DNA of 64,000 nucleotides, from NCBI RefSeq assembly GCF_025950085.1, contig NZ_JAPDDS010000019.1:36342-100341 (forward strand), read 5' to 3'. Made by a program: the position numbers and the translations under genes. The stretch's first letter is position 1. Each line of letters begins with the position of its first letter. A model generated the notes under the pieces. That model was not told the origin of the DNA. It saw nothing but the letters and a program-made list of their open reading frames with translations, and searched no databases. Shown here piece by piece: positions 1-9,600 of this stretch. This DNA is from Luteolibacter flavescens. Lineage in GTDB: Bacteria > Verrucomicrobiota > Verrucomicrobiia > Verrucomicrobiales > Akkermansiaceae.

Positions 1-1
1 G

Positions 2-469
2 TGGAGCATCTTCGGCGGCATGCTGTGGATGGACAGCGAGCGGAAGGTGGATGCCTACTGGGAAACGGCACGCCGTCTGGCGAATGCGGGCGACTACACC
101 GCCCAGTACTCGACCTTCGATGGCGACGAGCTGGCCTTCACGCCGAACTTCAGCGCGAACGTGTGGAGCACCTATGACTTCCCCTTCGGCCTGACGGTCG
201 GCGGCGGTCTCCAGTATGTCGGCTCGTCCTACGTCGGTCGCCCGGATGATGCCGAGCGCATCATCCCGAACGGCCGCTACGGCGAACTGCCGGACTACGT
301 CACGGTGAATGCACTCGTGGCCTACGACGTGACTGAGAACGTGACCGTGCGCCTGAACGTGGACAACGTCTTCGACGACGTTTACGCGGTCTCTTCAAAC
401 TGGAGCGGCGTGCGTTCCAATCTCGGACCGCCACGGACCTACACGATCAGCGCCGACTGGACGTTCTGA
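2..469 (+). CDS. TonB-dependent receptor, C-terminal part (cut by window start)
   Basis: This is the C-terminal end of an outer-membrane TonB-dependent receptor. The frame is open from base 2, so the gene begins before the window, and about 155 residues are visible. They show alternating aromatic and polar residues typical of beta-barrel strands, the near-terminal motif LNVDNVFDDVY seen in this family, then GPPRTYTISADWTF ending in Phe, the usual C-terminal signal for BAM-dependent insertion. The family imports siderophores, cobalamin or oligosaccharides across the outer membrane. Plug domain and substrate cannot be judged from this fragment. A terminator follows. The ferric-iron ABC operon lies nearby on the opposite strand, which makes an iron substrate possible but not shown. 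Confidence 0.85.
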   Translation, partial: WSIFGGMLWMDSERKVDAYWETARRLANAGDYTAQYSTFDGDELAFTPNFSANVWSTYDFPFGLTVGGGLQYVGSSYVGRPDDAERIIPNGRYGELPDYVTVNALVAYDVTENVTVRLNVDNVFDDVYAVSSNWSGVRSNLGPPRTYTISADWTF

Positions 470-511
470 TTTGATTTTGAGGTAATAGTTAATTGCTGCG
501 TTTGGTATCAG

Positions 512-552
512 CGCCGTCCGGTCCGTTCATGGGGCCGGGCGGCGTTTGCTTT
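512..552 (+). terminator. Intrinsic terminator of the TonB receptor gene
   Basis: A 10-bp stem (CGCCGTCCGG at 512-521 with CCGGGCGGCG at 535-544, one G-T wobble) is followed by TTTGCTTT. It lies between two convergent genes, 43 bases after the receptor stop codon. Confidence 0.7.
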
Positions 553-564
553 CCGGCGGATGCT

Positions 565-1656
565 TCAGGGAGCGAAGGTCAGCGAGGCATTTCGGATCTC
601 CGCGAGCGTGCGGCATCCGGCGAGGGCCATCGTCATTTCCAGCTCGGTACGCAGGAGCTTCAACACGTGCGCCACGCCCACCGCACCCGCGGCTGCGAGG
701 CCATGGACGACGGGCCTGCCGCAGAGGACGGCATCGGCTCCCATGGCGATGGCGATGAAGGCATCCGAGCCACGGCGGATACCGCCATCCATCAGCACGG
801 GCACGCGCCCCGCGACCTTCTTGACGATGGCAGGCAGGGCATGAAGCGCGGCGGGGACGATGTCCAGGGTGCGGCCGCCGTGATTCGAGACGATGATGCC
901 GCTGGCTCCCGCCTGGATCGCCAGCTCGGCGTCCTCCGGGTGCAGCACGCCTTTCAGGATGATGGGCAGAGAGGTGTGCGAGCGCAGCCACGCGATGTCC
1001 TCCCATACAGGCGCACGGTCTAACAGATCGCTGCCGAAGACGCGGTCCGCGGGTGGGAAGGCGCGGACGCCTTTCATGTTCACCGCCTCGATGCCGGGCG
1101 GCAGGGAAAAGCCCGCGCGTTGCTCGCGGTTCCGCAAGCCGTTCAGCGGTGCATCCGCGGTCAGCACGAGTGCCTTGTATCCGGCGGCCTCCGCGCGTTG
1201 TGCGAGGGCGATGGTGAATTCCCGGTCCGGCTGGATGTAGAGCTGGAACCACAGCGGGGTGCGTGACGTGGCTGCGATGTCCTCTAGCGTGTGGGTGGCG
1301 GACGTGCTCACGACCATCGGCGATTCCGTCGCGGCTGCGCCGAGTGCCGTGGCCAGCTCGCCCTCCGGATGGAACATGCGGTGGAATGCGGTGGGCGCGA
1401 TGATCACGGGGTGCGCGAGTTCCGTGCCCAGAAGCGTCAGCCGCGTGTGCGCGCCCTGCATCGGTCGCAGCAAGCGGGGCAGCACCTTGATGCGCAGGAG
1501 CGCCTCGCGATTTGCCCGCATGGCCAGCTCGTCCGCGCTGCCGCCATTGAGATACGCCCACACGGATGCCGGCAGGCGCTCGCGGGCGAGCGCTTCATAG
1601 TCCTCCACGGAGGCGATTTCCGGAGGGATGGTCTCCAGGGGAGGCGGCAGTTGCAT
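565..1656 (-). CDS. FMN-dependent alpha-hydroxy-acid dehydrogenase/oxidase
   Basis: The product is a 363-residue TIM-barrel flavoprotein of the L-lactate dehydrogenase (LldD) / glycolate oxidase / lactate oxidase family, which oxidises an L-2-hydroxy acid to the 2-oxo acid using FMN. Visible family motifs are the FMN-binding Lys235 in ILKGVL, the catalytic base His259 inside SNHGGR (residues 257-262), and DGGIRRGSD (290-298) for phosphate binding. The start MQLPPPLETIPP gives a normal family length and the N-terminal helix SVEDYEALARERLP. There is no signal peptide or membrane anchor, so it is probably cytosolic. The exact substrate (lactate, glycolate or mandelate) and the electron acceptor cannot be told from sequence alone. 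It lies 44 bases downstream of the TPR-like gene on the same strand and may be read through from the iron operon. Confidence 0.9.
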   Translation of the reverse strand: MQLPPPLETIPPEIASVEDYEALARERLPASVWAYLNGGSADELAMRANREALLRIKVLPRLLRPMQGAHTRLTLLGTELAHPVIIAPTAFHRMFHPEGELATALGAAATESPMVVSTSATHTLEDIAATSRTPLWFQLYIQPDREFTIALAQRAEAAGYKALVLTADAPLNGLRNREQRAGFSLPPGIEAVNMKGVRAFPPADRVFGSDLLDRAPVWEDIAWLRSHTSLPIILKGVLHPEDAELAIQAGASGIIVSNHGGRTLDIVPAALHALPAIVKKVAGRVPVLMDGGIRRGSDAFIAIAMGADAVLCGRPVVHGLAAAGAVGVAHVLKLLRTELEMTMALAGCRTLAEIRNASLTFAP

Positions 1657-1700
1657 GGCACAGGACTACCGGGGAGCAGCCGGATTACCAAGCCATCCCT

Positions 1701-2687
1701 TCAGGCTCGCCCGAGGAAGGATAACGTGGCCTGGATCGCCTGCAGGGTCTTCGCCTGGCGTGCCACATGGGCATCGTCATGAGGGCGCAGGAGGATGAGC
1801 TTTTCCACCTCGACCTGTGCCAGCAGGAGTTCGTTCCGCATCTCTTGCAACAATCGCTCGTCCTTGCGAAGCGCGCTTCCCGAGTGGAAAACGTCCTTGA
1901 GGAAAGGCGCGAGGAATTGCGGCTGGCAGGTGCGATAGATCCTCGCCCCGTAGCGGATGAGGTCCGCGATGGTGCCGGAGTCGTCAGCAGTCCGGCGCGC
2001 AAAGCCGAGGGACTCCTCCACGGCATCCGTCGCCTCCGCGATCCAGTCGTCCGTGAGATCGAGGTGTTCTGGCGCATCGAGCAGTGCTGCCAGTGCGCGG
2101 CAGAGGATGGACCGCACGAGGATGCTGCCGGAGGCATCGCCAGCGGCTTCCAAGCTGCGGGACATCTCCACGGCTCGCCTGGCGTCCGCGAGTCCGGTGA
2201 TGACCTCTCCCTGATCCAGCAGGAAGCGCGCGCGATTCGCCGTGAGCATCATGGCGAGCTCCCTGTTGCCGGGGATTTCCACGAGCAGGGACTCCGCTTT
2301 CCGGAAAGCATCGCCCGCCGCAAGCGGATCACTGCACGAGGCGCACAACTCCGCGCGCTTCAGCCAGGCGAGGATGAGGCGCTCGCGGACACCGGGAGCG
2401 GCATCGGCAGGGACGTGCTCCATGGCACTGATGCCGAGATCGAGTGAAGCGAGCGCCTTTTGCAGAGAGCCTGCGCCCTGGAGGGCATCTGCGCGATTGA
2501 TCCACGTGGCAGCGAGCATCCACGCGAGCTCCGGGTCTTCCTGCCACGGCCATTGCGAACGGATCCCCGCCACGGAATCGAACTCCGCCAGAGCCTCCGT
2601 GAAATCACCGGCAGCGAGGTGACGGATGCCCCGTTGCATGCCCTCGTGCGTGAGCTGCCGGGTCCGTGAGATTTCCCCGGCGGTCAT
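1701..2687 (-). CDS. TPR-like helical repeat protein coupled to the iron ABC operon
   Basis: This is a 328-residue soluble protein of unknown function, almost entirely helical, with repeated pairs of amphipathic helices resembling degenerate tetratricopeptide repeats (for example GDFTEALAEFDSV, GSLQKALASLDLGI, GEVITGLADARRAVEMS). No signal peptide or catalytic motif is visible. Its ATG overlaps the TGA of the upstream ATPase gene in the tetranucleotide ATGA (2684-2687), which indicates translational coupling. It is therefore the last member of the iron transporter operon rather than a chance neighbour. TPR folds usually mediate protein-protein contacts. A role linked to the transporter is inferred from position only. 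Confidence 0.75.
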   Translation of the reverse strand: MTAGEISRTRQLTHEGMQRGIRHLAAGDFTEALAEFDSVAGIRSQWPWQEDPELAWMLAATWINRADALQGAGSLQKALASLDLGISAMEHVPADAAPGVRERLILAWLKRAELCASCSDPLAAGDAFRKAESLLVEIPGNRELAMMLTANRARFLLDQGEVITGLADARRAVEMSRSLEAAGDASGSILVRSILCRALAALLDAPEHLDLTDDWIAEATDAVEESLGFARRTADDSGTIADLIRYGARIYRTCQPQFLAPFLKDVFHSGSALRKDERLLQEMRNELLLAQVEVEKLILLRPHDDAHVARQAKTLQAIQATLSFLGRA

Positions 2688-3718
2688 GATTCGGCGTCAC
2701 GCGGGAGGATGCCGACGCGCTCGCCCACGTTCAGAGGTTCATTGCTCCCGTGGTGGACGATGACGTGGAAGACGCCGTGCTCCGGGACATCGCACTCCAG
2801 CGTCACCTCGAATGCCATGCCCAGGAAGCTGACACGGCGGATCACCCCGGTGAGCGTCTGGGCGGGTGCCCGGCCAGCAGGCACGAGGTGCATGTCCTTC
2901 GGTCGGATCCACAGCCCGCGGTCTCCCTCGTGCGGGCCGATGTGGTGGCGCTTCCACGGGCCGCCGGGCATCAGCGGGCAGAGCGGGATGAAATTGCAGA
3001 TGCCGAAGAAGGAGGCCACGTAGGCATTCGCCGGGGCGCGATAGATTTCTGGCGGAGCGCCGGACTGCTGCACCACGCCCTCGCGGATGACGGTGATCTT
3101 GTCCGCCACGGCGAGCGCGTCATCCGTATCGTGCGTCACGAAGATGGCGGTGGTGCCGTGTTGCTTCAGCACGGCGCGGGTATCGTCGCGCACGCTCTGT
3201 CGCAGCCGGGCATCCAGGCTGGAGAAGGGCTCGTCCAGCAGCAGCAGGCGCGGCCGCGGTGCGAGGGCACGGGCGAGGGCGATGCGCTGGCGCTCGCCGC
3301 CGGAGAGCTCATGCGGGTAGCGCCTGGCGAAGTCCGGCAGGCCGATGAGGTCCAGCAGGGAGGCGATGCGCTCGGCGCGATCCTTCCGGGGCAGGCGGCG
3401 GATGCCGAAGGCGATATTCCTCTCCACCGTGAGATGGGGGAAGAGAGCGTGATGCTGGAAGACCATGCCGATGCCTCGGCGCTCCGGTGGCAAGATGGTG
3501 CCGGGCGCGGAGATCACGCGCTCGTCCAGTTGGATATCCCCGGAGTCGGGCGTCTCGAGTCCGGCCAGGATGCGGAGCAGGGTCGTCTTGCCACTGCCGC
3601 TCTCCCCGACCAGTGCGAGGATTTCGCCCTCGGCCACGCCGAAGCTGGCAGCATCCACCGCGGCGCGGGAGTTCCCGCGGTAGCGCTTCGAGATCGTATT
3701 CGCTTGGAGCAGGTTCAT
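2684..3718 (-). CDS. Ferric-iron ABC transporter ATP-binding protein
   Basis: A 344-residue ABC ATPase of the FbpC/FutC/AfuC class that powers Fe(III) uptake. It shows Walker A GESGSGKTT (38-46), signature LSGGERQ (138-144), Walker B LLLLDEP (158-164) and the switch motif FVTHD. A C-terminal regulatory TOBE-like domain (about 240-344) matches the long family form. The start MNLLQANTISKRYRG was chosen because its ATG overlaps the permease TGA (ATGA at 3715-3718). A longer open frame reaching back to 4630 only reads the permease gene in the wrong frame. The stop overlaps the next gene in the same way. Substrate is inferred from the binding protein of this operon. Confidence 0.88.
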   Translation of the reverse strand: MNLLQANTISKRYRGNSRAAVDAASFGVAEGEILALVGESGSGKTTLLRILAGLETPDSGDIQLDERVISAPGTILPPERRGIGMVFQHHALFPHLTVERNIAFGIRRLPRKDRAERIASLLDLIGLPDFARRYPHELSGGERQRIALARALAPRPRLLLLDEPFSSLDARLRQSVRDDTRAVLKQHGTTAIFVTHDTDDALAVADKITVIREGVVQQSGAPPEIYRAPANAYVASFFGICNFIPLCPLMPGGPWKRHHIGPHEGDRGLWIRPKDMHLVPAGRAPAQTLTGVIRRVSFLGMAFEVTLECDVPEHGVFHVIVHHGSNEPLNVGERVGILPRDAES

Positions 3719-5349
3719 CGGCGGGCGTCGTGGAGCAATCGTACCAGGGGAATCAGCCCGAGCAAGCTGAGCGAGACCATGAGGAGGCCGGGCAGGGCCG
3801 CCTCCGGGATGCGGCTCTCGTCGGTGAGGCGGAAGGTGAGGGTGGCGAGCGTCTCGAAGTCGAAGGGGCGTAGTACGAGGGTCATCGTAAGTTCCTTGAA
3901 GACATCGATGAAGACCAGCGCGGCACCGGCCACCAGCGCGGGCCGTATGAGGGGCAGGTCCACCTCCAGCAGCGTGCGCAGCGGACCGGCACCGAGCGTG
4001 CGGCCGGCATCGTGCAGGCTCTCCGGCAGGCGCTCGAATCCCGCGGAGGCGGGCTGGATGGCCACCGCGAGGAAGCGGATGAAGTAGGCGAGCATCAGGC
4101 CGAAGGTGGACCCGCTCAGCGCGAGCGAGGCCCAGCCGGGGAAATCGAACGCCAGGGTGGAGACCAGCGCGCCCATCCCCACCGCCACCAGCGCCCCGGG
4201 ATACGCATAGCCCAGCACGCCCACCTGCCGCGCGAGCAGCAGGGACCGCCGCCGTAGCGCCCGGTGCGCGGCGGTAACAGCGAAGGCCGCGACCAAGATC
4301 AGCAGCGTGGCGCCAGCGGCCAGGGTGAAGGAATTCACCGAGGCCTTGAGATTCGTGGGCCAATCCATCACGTCCCACGATTGCAGGGTCCAGCGCACGA
4401 GGCGCCACCCGGGGATGAGGAAGCCGAGGAGGAGCGGAATGCCGCAGGCCAGCCAAGCGGTGGCCACGCCCGCGGGGCCCAGCCTGGCGCGCGTGAGCGG
4501 GGCATCCGGAGTCTCGGTGAAGTATTTCTTCCGGCCCCGCTGCCATCGCTCGATCCCCAGCGCGATGACCACGATGACCAGCAGGATCATTGCGAGGCGC
4601 ATCGAGGAGACGAGGTTCCCCTCGTTCCACGCGCGGAAGATGCCGGGCGTCAGCGGCACCAGCCCGAAGTGGGTCACCACGCCGAAGTCATTCACCGCCT
4701 CCATCGCCACCAGGCTGGCACCCGCAGCCACCGCGGGCCGTGCCATCGGCATGGCCACCGTGGCGAAACACCGGAAGCCGCCCGCACCGAGCAGGCGCGC
4801 CGCCTCCAGCGCCCCCGCCGCCTGCCGTGCGAAGACCGCCCGGCAGCTCAGATAGACGTAGGGGAAGAGTGTCGCCGCCAGCACCCCGGTGCCAAAGATC
4901 CATGGCGCGATCTCCTGGGACTTCAGGAAAGCCTCGATGCCCCAGTTCTTCCGGATCCAGACATACACCGGGATCAGCTCGCGGAAGGCATCCACATACC
5001 CGACCGCTGCGATGAAGCCCGGCATCGCCAGCGGGAGCAGCAGAGCCACCTCGAAGAACCGCCGCCCCGGAAAGCGATACACCGAGACGAACCACGCCGC
5101 GGGCACGCCGAAGAGCACCGCCAGCGTGGTCACGCTGCCCAGCAGCACCAGCGTCTGGCGCAGGTAGCCGGGCAGGCGGTTTTCCACGATCTGGTCCCAT
5201 GCCTCCCCCGCGGGCTGGAAGGACCGCCACAGGATGATCAGCAGCGGGGTGAGCACCAGCAAGGCGGGAAGCCATGCCCCGAGAATGGCAAAGCCACCCC
5301 CGGCGCTGGATTTCGCCGGGGATGGCTTGTTGGTAGAAGTGACGGGCAT
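3715..5349 (-). CDS. Ferric-iron ABC transporter permease (fused two-domain)
   Basis: A 544-residue inner-membrane permease with about twelve hydrophobic segments, made of two binding-protein-dependent transport domains in tandem as in FbpB/FutB/AfuB. The first segment is ILGAWLPALLVLTPLLIILW (about 22-41). Each half ends with an EAA-type loop that contacts the ATPase (ALEAARLLGAGGFRCF in the first, SLHDAGRTLGAGPLRTL in the second). It moves iron delivered by the periplasmic binding protein into the cytoplasm. It starts 14 bases downstream of the binding-protein stop and overlaps the ATPase start by four bases, so the three form one operon. Confidence 0.9.
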   Translation of the reverse strand: MPVTSTNKPSPAKSSAGGGFAILGAWLPALLVLTPLLIILWRSFQPAGEAWDQIVENRLPGYLRQTLVLLGSVTTLAVLFGVPAAWFVSVYRFPGRRFFEVALLLPLAMPGFIAAVGYVDAFRELIPVYVWIRKNWGIEAFLKSQEIAPWIFGTGVLAATLFPYVYLSCRAVFARQAAGALEAARLLGAGGFRCFATVAMPMARPAVAAGASLVAMEAVNDFGVVTHFGLVPLTPGIFRAWNEGNLVSSMRLAMILLVIVVIALGIERWQRGRKKYFTETPDAPLTRARLGPAGVATAWLACGIPLLLGFLIPGWRLVRWTLQSWDVMDWPTNLKASVNSFTLAAGATLLILVAAFAVTAAHRALRRRSLLLARQVGVLGYAYPGALVAVGMGALVSTLAFDFPGWASLALSGSTFGLMLAYFIRFLAVAIQPASAGFERLPESLHDAGRTLGAGPLRTLLEVDLPLIRPALVAGAALVFIDVFKELTMTLVLRPFDFETLATLTFRLTDESRIPEAALPGLLMVSLSLLGLIPLVRLLHDARR

Positions 5350-5363
5350 CCGTCAGAGTGAAG

Positions 5364-6386
5364 TCACTTCCAGCCCGCTTGGTCAAAGATTCGGACCGCT
5401 TCCGGCTGGTTTTCTCCCATCTTCGGGAAGGTCTCGGTGTCGATCTTGAATTCGCCCCATGCCTCGTGGGTCGGGCTGAGCTTCGTATCGCCGCTCACCG
5501 GATACTCGTAGGTCGAGTTTGCGATCATCTTCTGCACTTCCGGGGTGACGAGGAATTCCATGTAGGCCTTCGCCTGCTCGACATTCTTCGCGTGCTTCGT
5601 GATGCCGGAGGCGCTGACATTGCAATGGGCACCGCGGCCGTCCTGATTCGGGAAGATCACGTGGACCGACTCACCGGCCTTGCGGTCGGCCTCGTCCTTC
5701 GAGTTCAGCAGCAGGCCGAGGTAGTAGGTATTCGAGATGCAGACATCGGCGAGGCCGGAAGCCACGGCCTTGATCTGGTCGCGGTCGCCACCCTGCGGCG
5801 GGCGGGCGAAATTGGCCGTCACGGCCTTGGCCCACTCGGCGGCCTTGTCCTTGCCATTGGCCGTCACCACGGAAGCGGCGAGCGCCTGATTGTAGCTGCT
5901 GGAGGAGGAGCGGGCGAGCAGGCGGCCTTTCCACTTGGCATCGGCGAGGTCCTCGTAGCTCTTGATCTCGTCCTTCTGCACGCGGTCCTTTGCCGCCAGG
6001 ATGACGCGGGCGCGCAGGGTGTAGGGATACCAGTAGCCCTCGGCATCGCGCAGGCCGGGTGCGGAGGCCTTTTCCAGCGCCTCGGACTTCACCGGCTGCA
6101 GCAGGCCATCGGCCTTCGCGCGCTGGAGGCGTCCGGCATCCACCGTCACGAGCAGGTCGGCAGGGCTGTTCTCGCCTTCCGACTTCAGGCGCTCGATGAG
6201 CTGGTCCGCATCGGCATTCACCACCTTGACCTCGATGCCGGTTTTTTCGGTGAAAAGCTTGTTGATCGCCTGATCCTGCGGGTAGTGGCGGTGGGAATAG
6301 ATATTCAGCTCCGCGGCATTTGCGTTCAGGGCGAAGGCCGCCGCGGCAAGCGGCAGCAGATGGAGGATTCCACGATTCGGTTTCAT
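5364..6386 (-). CDS. Ferric-iron ABC transporter periplasmic binding protein
   Basis: A 340-residue periplasmic substrate-binding protein of the FbpA/FutA/AfuA family. The start MKPNRGILHLLPLAAAAFALNANAA gives a standard Sec signal peptide cleaved after ANA. A longer open frame extending to 6584 adds 66 residues without a signal peptide and is rejected. Mature-protein landmarks are ELNIYSHRHYPQD at the N-terminus and ISNTYYLGLL, where the adjacent tyrosines correspond to the iron-binding pair of this family. It is the first gene of the operon with permease, ATPase and TPR-like protein. No clear Fur box was recognised in the 270 bases upstream, which also separate it from the far end of the CRISPR array. 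Confidence 0.9.
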   Translation of the reverse strand: MKPNRGILHLLPLAAAAFALNANAAELNIYSHRHYPQDQAINKLFTEKTGIEVKVVNADADQLIERLKSEGENSPADLLVTVDAGRLQRAKADGLLQPVKSEALEKASAPGLRDAEGYWYPYTLRARVILAAKDRVQKDEIKSYEDLADAKWKGRLLARSSSSSYNQALAASVVTANGKDKAAEWAKAVTANFARPPQGGDRDQIKAVASGLADVCISNTYYLGLLLNSKDEADRKAGESVHVIFPNQDGRGAHCNVSASGITKHAKNVEQAKAYMEFLVTPEVQKMIANSTYEYPVSGDTKLSPTHEAWGEFKIDTETFPKMGENQPEAVRIFDQAGWK

Positions 6387-6659
6387 TGCCGTCGTGAGAG
6401 TCGGAATGCGCGATCTTCGTCCCAAAAGAAGTAGCGCCCGCTTGTGAAGCCTTGGCGGTGAATTGATCGGTCCCAAGTGATTCGGGGTCATGGAGATCGA
6501 TCCGGGCAGGCAGGTAGTGGGAAATGCAGGGGATGTCTTGGAAAGTCCTTGCCTGTGAAACTGAGAAATCGCCGTGGCGCGCACCGGTGCCGGGACCGCA
6601 GGGCAACTGCAAACAGAGATGCGAAAGAGGGGTTGAAAAGCGGGGATATGCTCGCACGA
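6387..6659. other. Intergenic region between iron operon and CRISPR array end
   Basis: About 270 bases lie between the binding-protein start and the decayed last CRISPR repeat. The promoter of the iron operon should lie here, but no convincing -35/-10 pair or Fur-type palindrome was seen. No gene is supported in it. Confidence 0.5.
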
Positions 6660-6692
6660 AGGAGGAGCGTCGCCTCTCGTGTGAGAGGCGAC
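6660..6692 (-). repeat. Decayed leader-distal terminal repeat
   Basis: Bases 6671-6692 match 22 nt of the repeat exactly, including the hairpin, while the other 11 nt (the ATTGAAAC side) are unrelated. Loss of one side of the last repeat is typical of the old end of an array and fixes its polarity. The oldest spacer lies at 6693-6725. Confidence 0.9.
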
Positions 6693-9600
6693 CCTGAAGG
6701 CAGAGAATGCCGTGCTGACCTACGAGTTTCAATCCGCGCCTCTCGTGTGAGAGGCGACTTGCGGACGGGAACACGTCGCGCGCGCTGACCGTGTTTCAAT
6801 CCGCGCCTCTCGTGTGAGAGGCGACCAGCGAGGTCGGCGAAGAACTCCGAGGCTCAGGTGTTTCAATCCGCGCCTCTCGTGTGAGAGGCGACGGACGGCA
6901 AGGTTACGTTCGAAGAAATCGCCCGGTTTCAATCCGCGCCTCTCGTGTGAGAGGCGACGATATCGTCCGACCTCCGCCGCCGATGATACCGTTTCAATCC
7001 GCGCCTCTCGTGTGAGAGGCGACGAAGGCCTCGCGGATCACTTGGGGCATGGAGTTGTTTCAATCCGCGCCTCTCGTGTGAGAGGCGACCACGGCTCATC
7101 CGGGATTGTGCCACGAGGAGGACGTTTCAATCCGCGCCTCTCGTGTGAGAGGCGACAAGCTGGACCGCGTCCGCCTGCGACCGTTCGAAGTTTCAATCCG
7201 CGCCTCTCGTGTGAGAGGCGACCAACCTTGACGGATGGCCGGGCGATACTCGCGGAGTTTCAATCCGCGCCTCTCGTGTGAGAGGCGACCTCGCCGACGC
7301 TCGCCGCTGCCGTCCACGACTGGTTTCAATCCGCGCCTCTCGTGTGAGAGGCGACTCACGTCCGTGCTCCGCACCCCGTCCGCATCGGTGTTTCAATCCG
7401 CGCCTCTCGTGTGAGAGGCGACCCGGCTGCTCTACCCCTGAGCTACAGTGGCCTCGGGTTTCAATCCGCGCCTCTCGTGTGAGAGGCGACCCACCAGCTA
7501 CAGCGCCGTCTCTGCCCGAGCAAAGTTTCAATCCGCGCCTCTCGTGTGAGAGGCGACTCTCCGTCCTGATCCGTGAATTTCACATCGAAAGTTTCAATCC
7601 GCGCCTCTCGTGTGAGAGGCGACCGCGCCCCGCTGACCCATGGCTTGCCAATCAGGGGTTTCAATCCGCGCCTCTCGTGTGAGAGGCGACCCAAGGATGG
7701 CACTCCGATCCTAATAGCGTGCAAGTTTCAATCCGCGCCTCTCGTGTGAGAGGCGACGCTCAATCTTCGGGCGGGTCGTCGTGTCTTGCCAGTTTCAATC
7801 CGCGCCTCTCGTGTGAGAGGCGACCGATGCGCTTGGCCGTCCAGCATTCCATGATCGGTTTCAATCCGCGCCTCTCGTGTGAGAGGCGACCGTAAGTGCC
7901 ACCCACGAGCGATTGCACGTCGATGTTTCAATCCGCGCCTCTCGTGTGAGAGGCGACGCGGATCTACAAACCACGGGAAGAAATAGAGGATGTTTCAATC
8001 CGCGCCTCTCGTGTGAGAGGCGACTCGTCATCACTGGCGTGGCGGTTGGATACATGCGGTTTCAATCCGCGCCTCTCGTGTGAGAGGCGACTCTTTTCCC
8101 AAGTAACAGAACCACGCCCCAAAACTGTTTCAATCCGCGCCTCTCGTGTGAGAGGCGACTCCACAGGGACATTAACCGGTTCACCCGTATGGCGTTTCAA
8201 TCCGCGCCTCTCGTGTGAGAGGCGACGCCTGCGGGTCAATCCGAACAGGCGTGCAAGTGGTTTCAATCCGCGCCTCTCGTGTGAGAGGCGACAAGCCACG
8301 CGGAACCATTCCCTTAACAATCAGGTGTTTCAATCCGCGCCTCTCGTGTGAGAGGCGACAAATGATCCCGAACATTTGCGGTTTCATGCCCCGTTTCAAT
8401 CCGCGCCTCTCGTGTGAGAGGCGACCGATGGATTCGAACTTGCCCGCGGTCTCATAGCGGTTTCAATCCGCGCCTCTCGTGTGAGAGGCGACGAAATTGT
8501 TCAAGACAAGGCTCCCGTGTTTTTCGTTTCAATCCGCGCCTCTCGTGTGAGAGGCGACGGGAGGGACCGGGCTGTGGGGGGCGGAGGACGGTGTTTCAAT
8601 CCGCGCCTCTCGTGTGAGAGGCGACCCTCAAACCACAGTTGAGAGAGCAGGAAGATATGTTTCAATCCGCGCCTCTCGTGTGAGAGGCGACAGCGGTCCC
8701 TGATCCCGTGATTGCGGAAGTGAGGTTTCAATCCGCGCCTCTCGTGTGAGAGGCGACTTGTCCTCGGCAATGGGCAAGATCATCCACGCCGAGTTTCAAT
8801 CCGCGCCTCTCGTGTGAGAGGCGACTGGAGAAGGCCCGCACCCTTCACATCGACACGCTGTTTCAATCCGCGCCTCTCGTGTGAGAGGCGACTGCCGAAG
8901 GTCTGATTCCGCGCTTCTCAATCGTCGTTTCAATCCGCGCCTCTCGTGTGAGAGGCGACGGGTCCATTCATTCCCGGGAAGGTTGGGATTCTGGTTTCAA
9001 TCCGCGCCTCTCGTGTGAGAGGCGACCCGGGCCCGGAGGCGAAAACCCCTACAACACGAAGTTTCAATCCGCGCCTCTCGTGTGAGAGGCGACCGCGCCC
9101 TCGCTCTGGCAGCTCACCGAGACCTACGTTTCAATCCGCGCCTCTCGTGTGAGAGGCGACAGTCAGGGAGCGTGGCAATCTCTGGCTCCATGGAGTTTCA
9201 ATCCGCGCCTCTCGTGTGAGAGGCGACTCGCTGAAGCAGGACAGCACGACGCAGACGAAGAAGTTTCAATCCGCGCCTCTCGTGTGAGAGGCGACCGTGT
9301 GGGTGACGAAATCCGAATCACGCCTTTACGTTTCAATCCGCGCCTCTCGTGTGAGAGGCGACTCACCCGGAACTGGTTTTCGATGGTGTCATACGTGTTT
9401 CAATCCGCGCCTCTCGTGTGAGAGGCGACTCTTCGACTTCGTAGCCGACGCGGGACTTCAGGTGTTTCAATCCGCGCCTCTCGTGTGAGAGGCGACCTGG
9501 CAACGCAAATCTTCATTCCGGCAGTCTGTTAGTTTCAATCCGCGCCTCTCGTGTGAGAGGCGACTAGTGGCCAAGGTTCAAATACGAAATATCCAACAGT

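Noticed and set aside
2750..4087. A 445-residue open frame on the plus strand over the iron ATPase and permease genes
   Set aside because: It is antisense to genes with clear conserved motifs and contains no recognisable domain; GC-rich DNA gives such shadows.
6387..6659. A Fur box in front of the iron transporter operon
   Set aside because: No sequence close to the 19-bp Fur palindrome could be found by eye.
8426..8459. A spacer containing GGATTCGAAC, which looks like a tRNA T-loop in reverse
   Set aside because: The flanking bases do not form a T-stem, and the match is limited to the short T-loop consensus.
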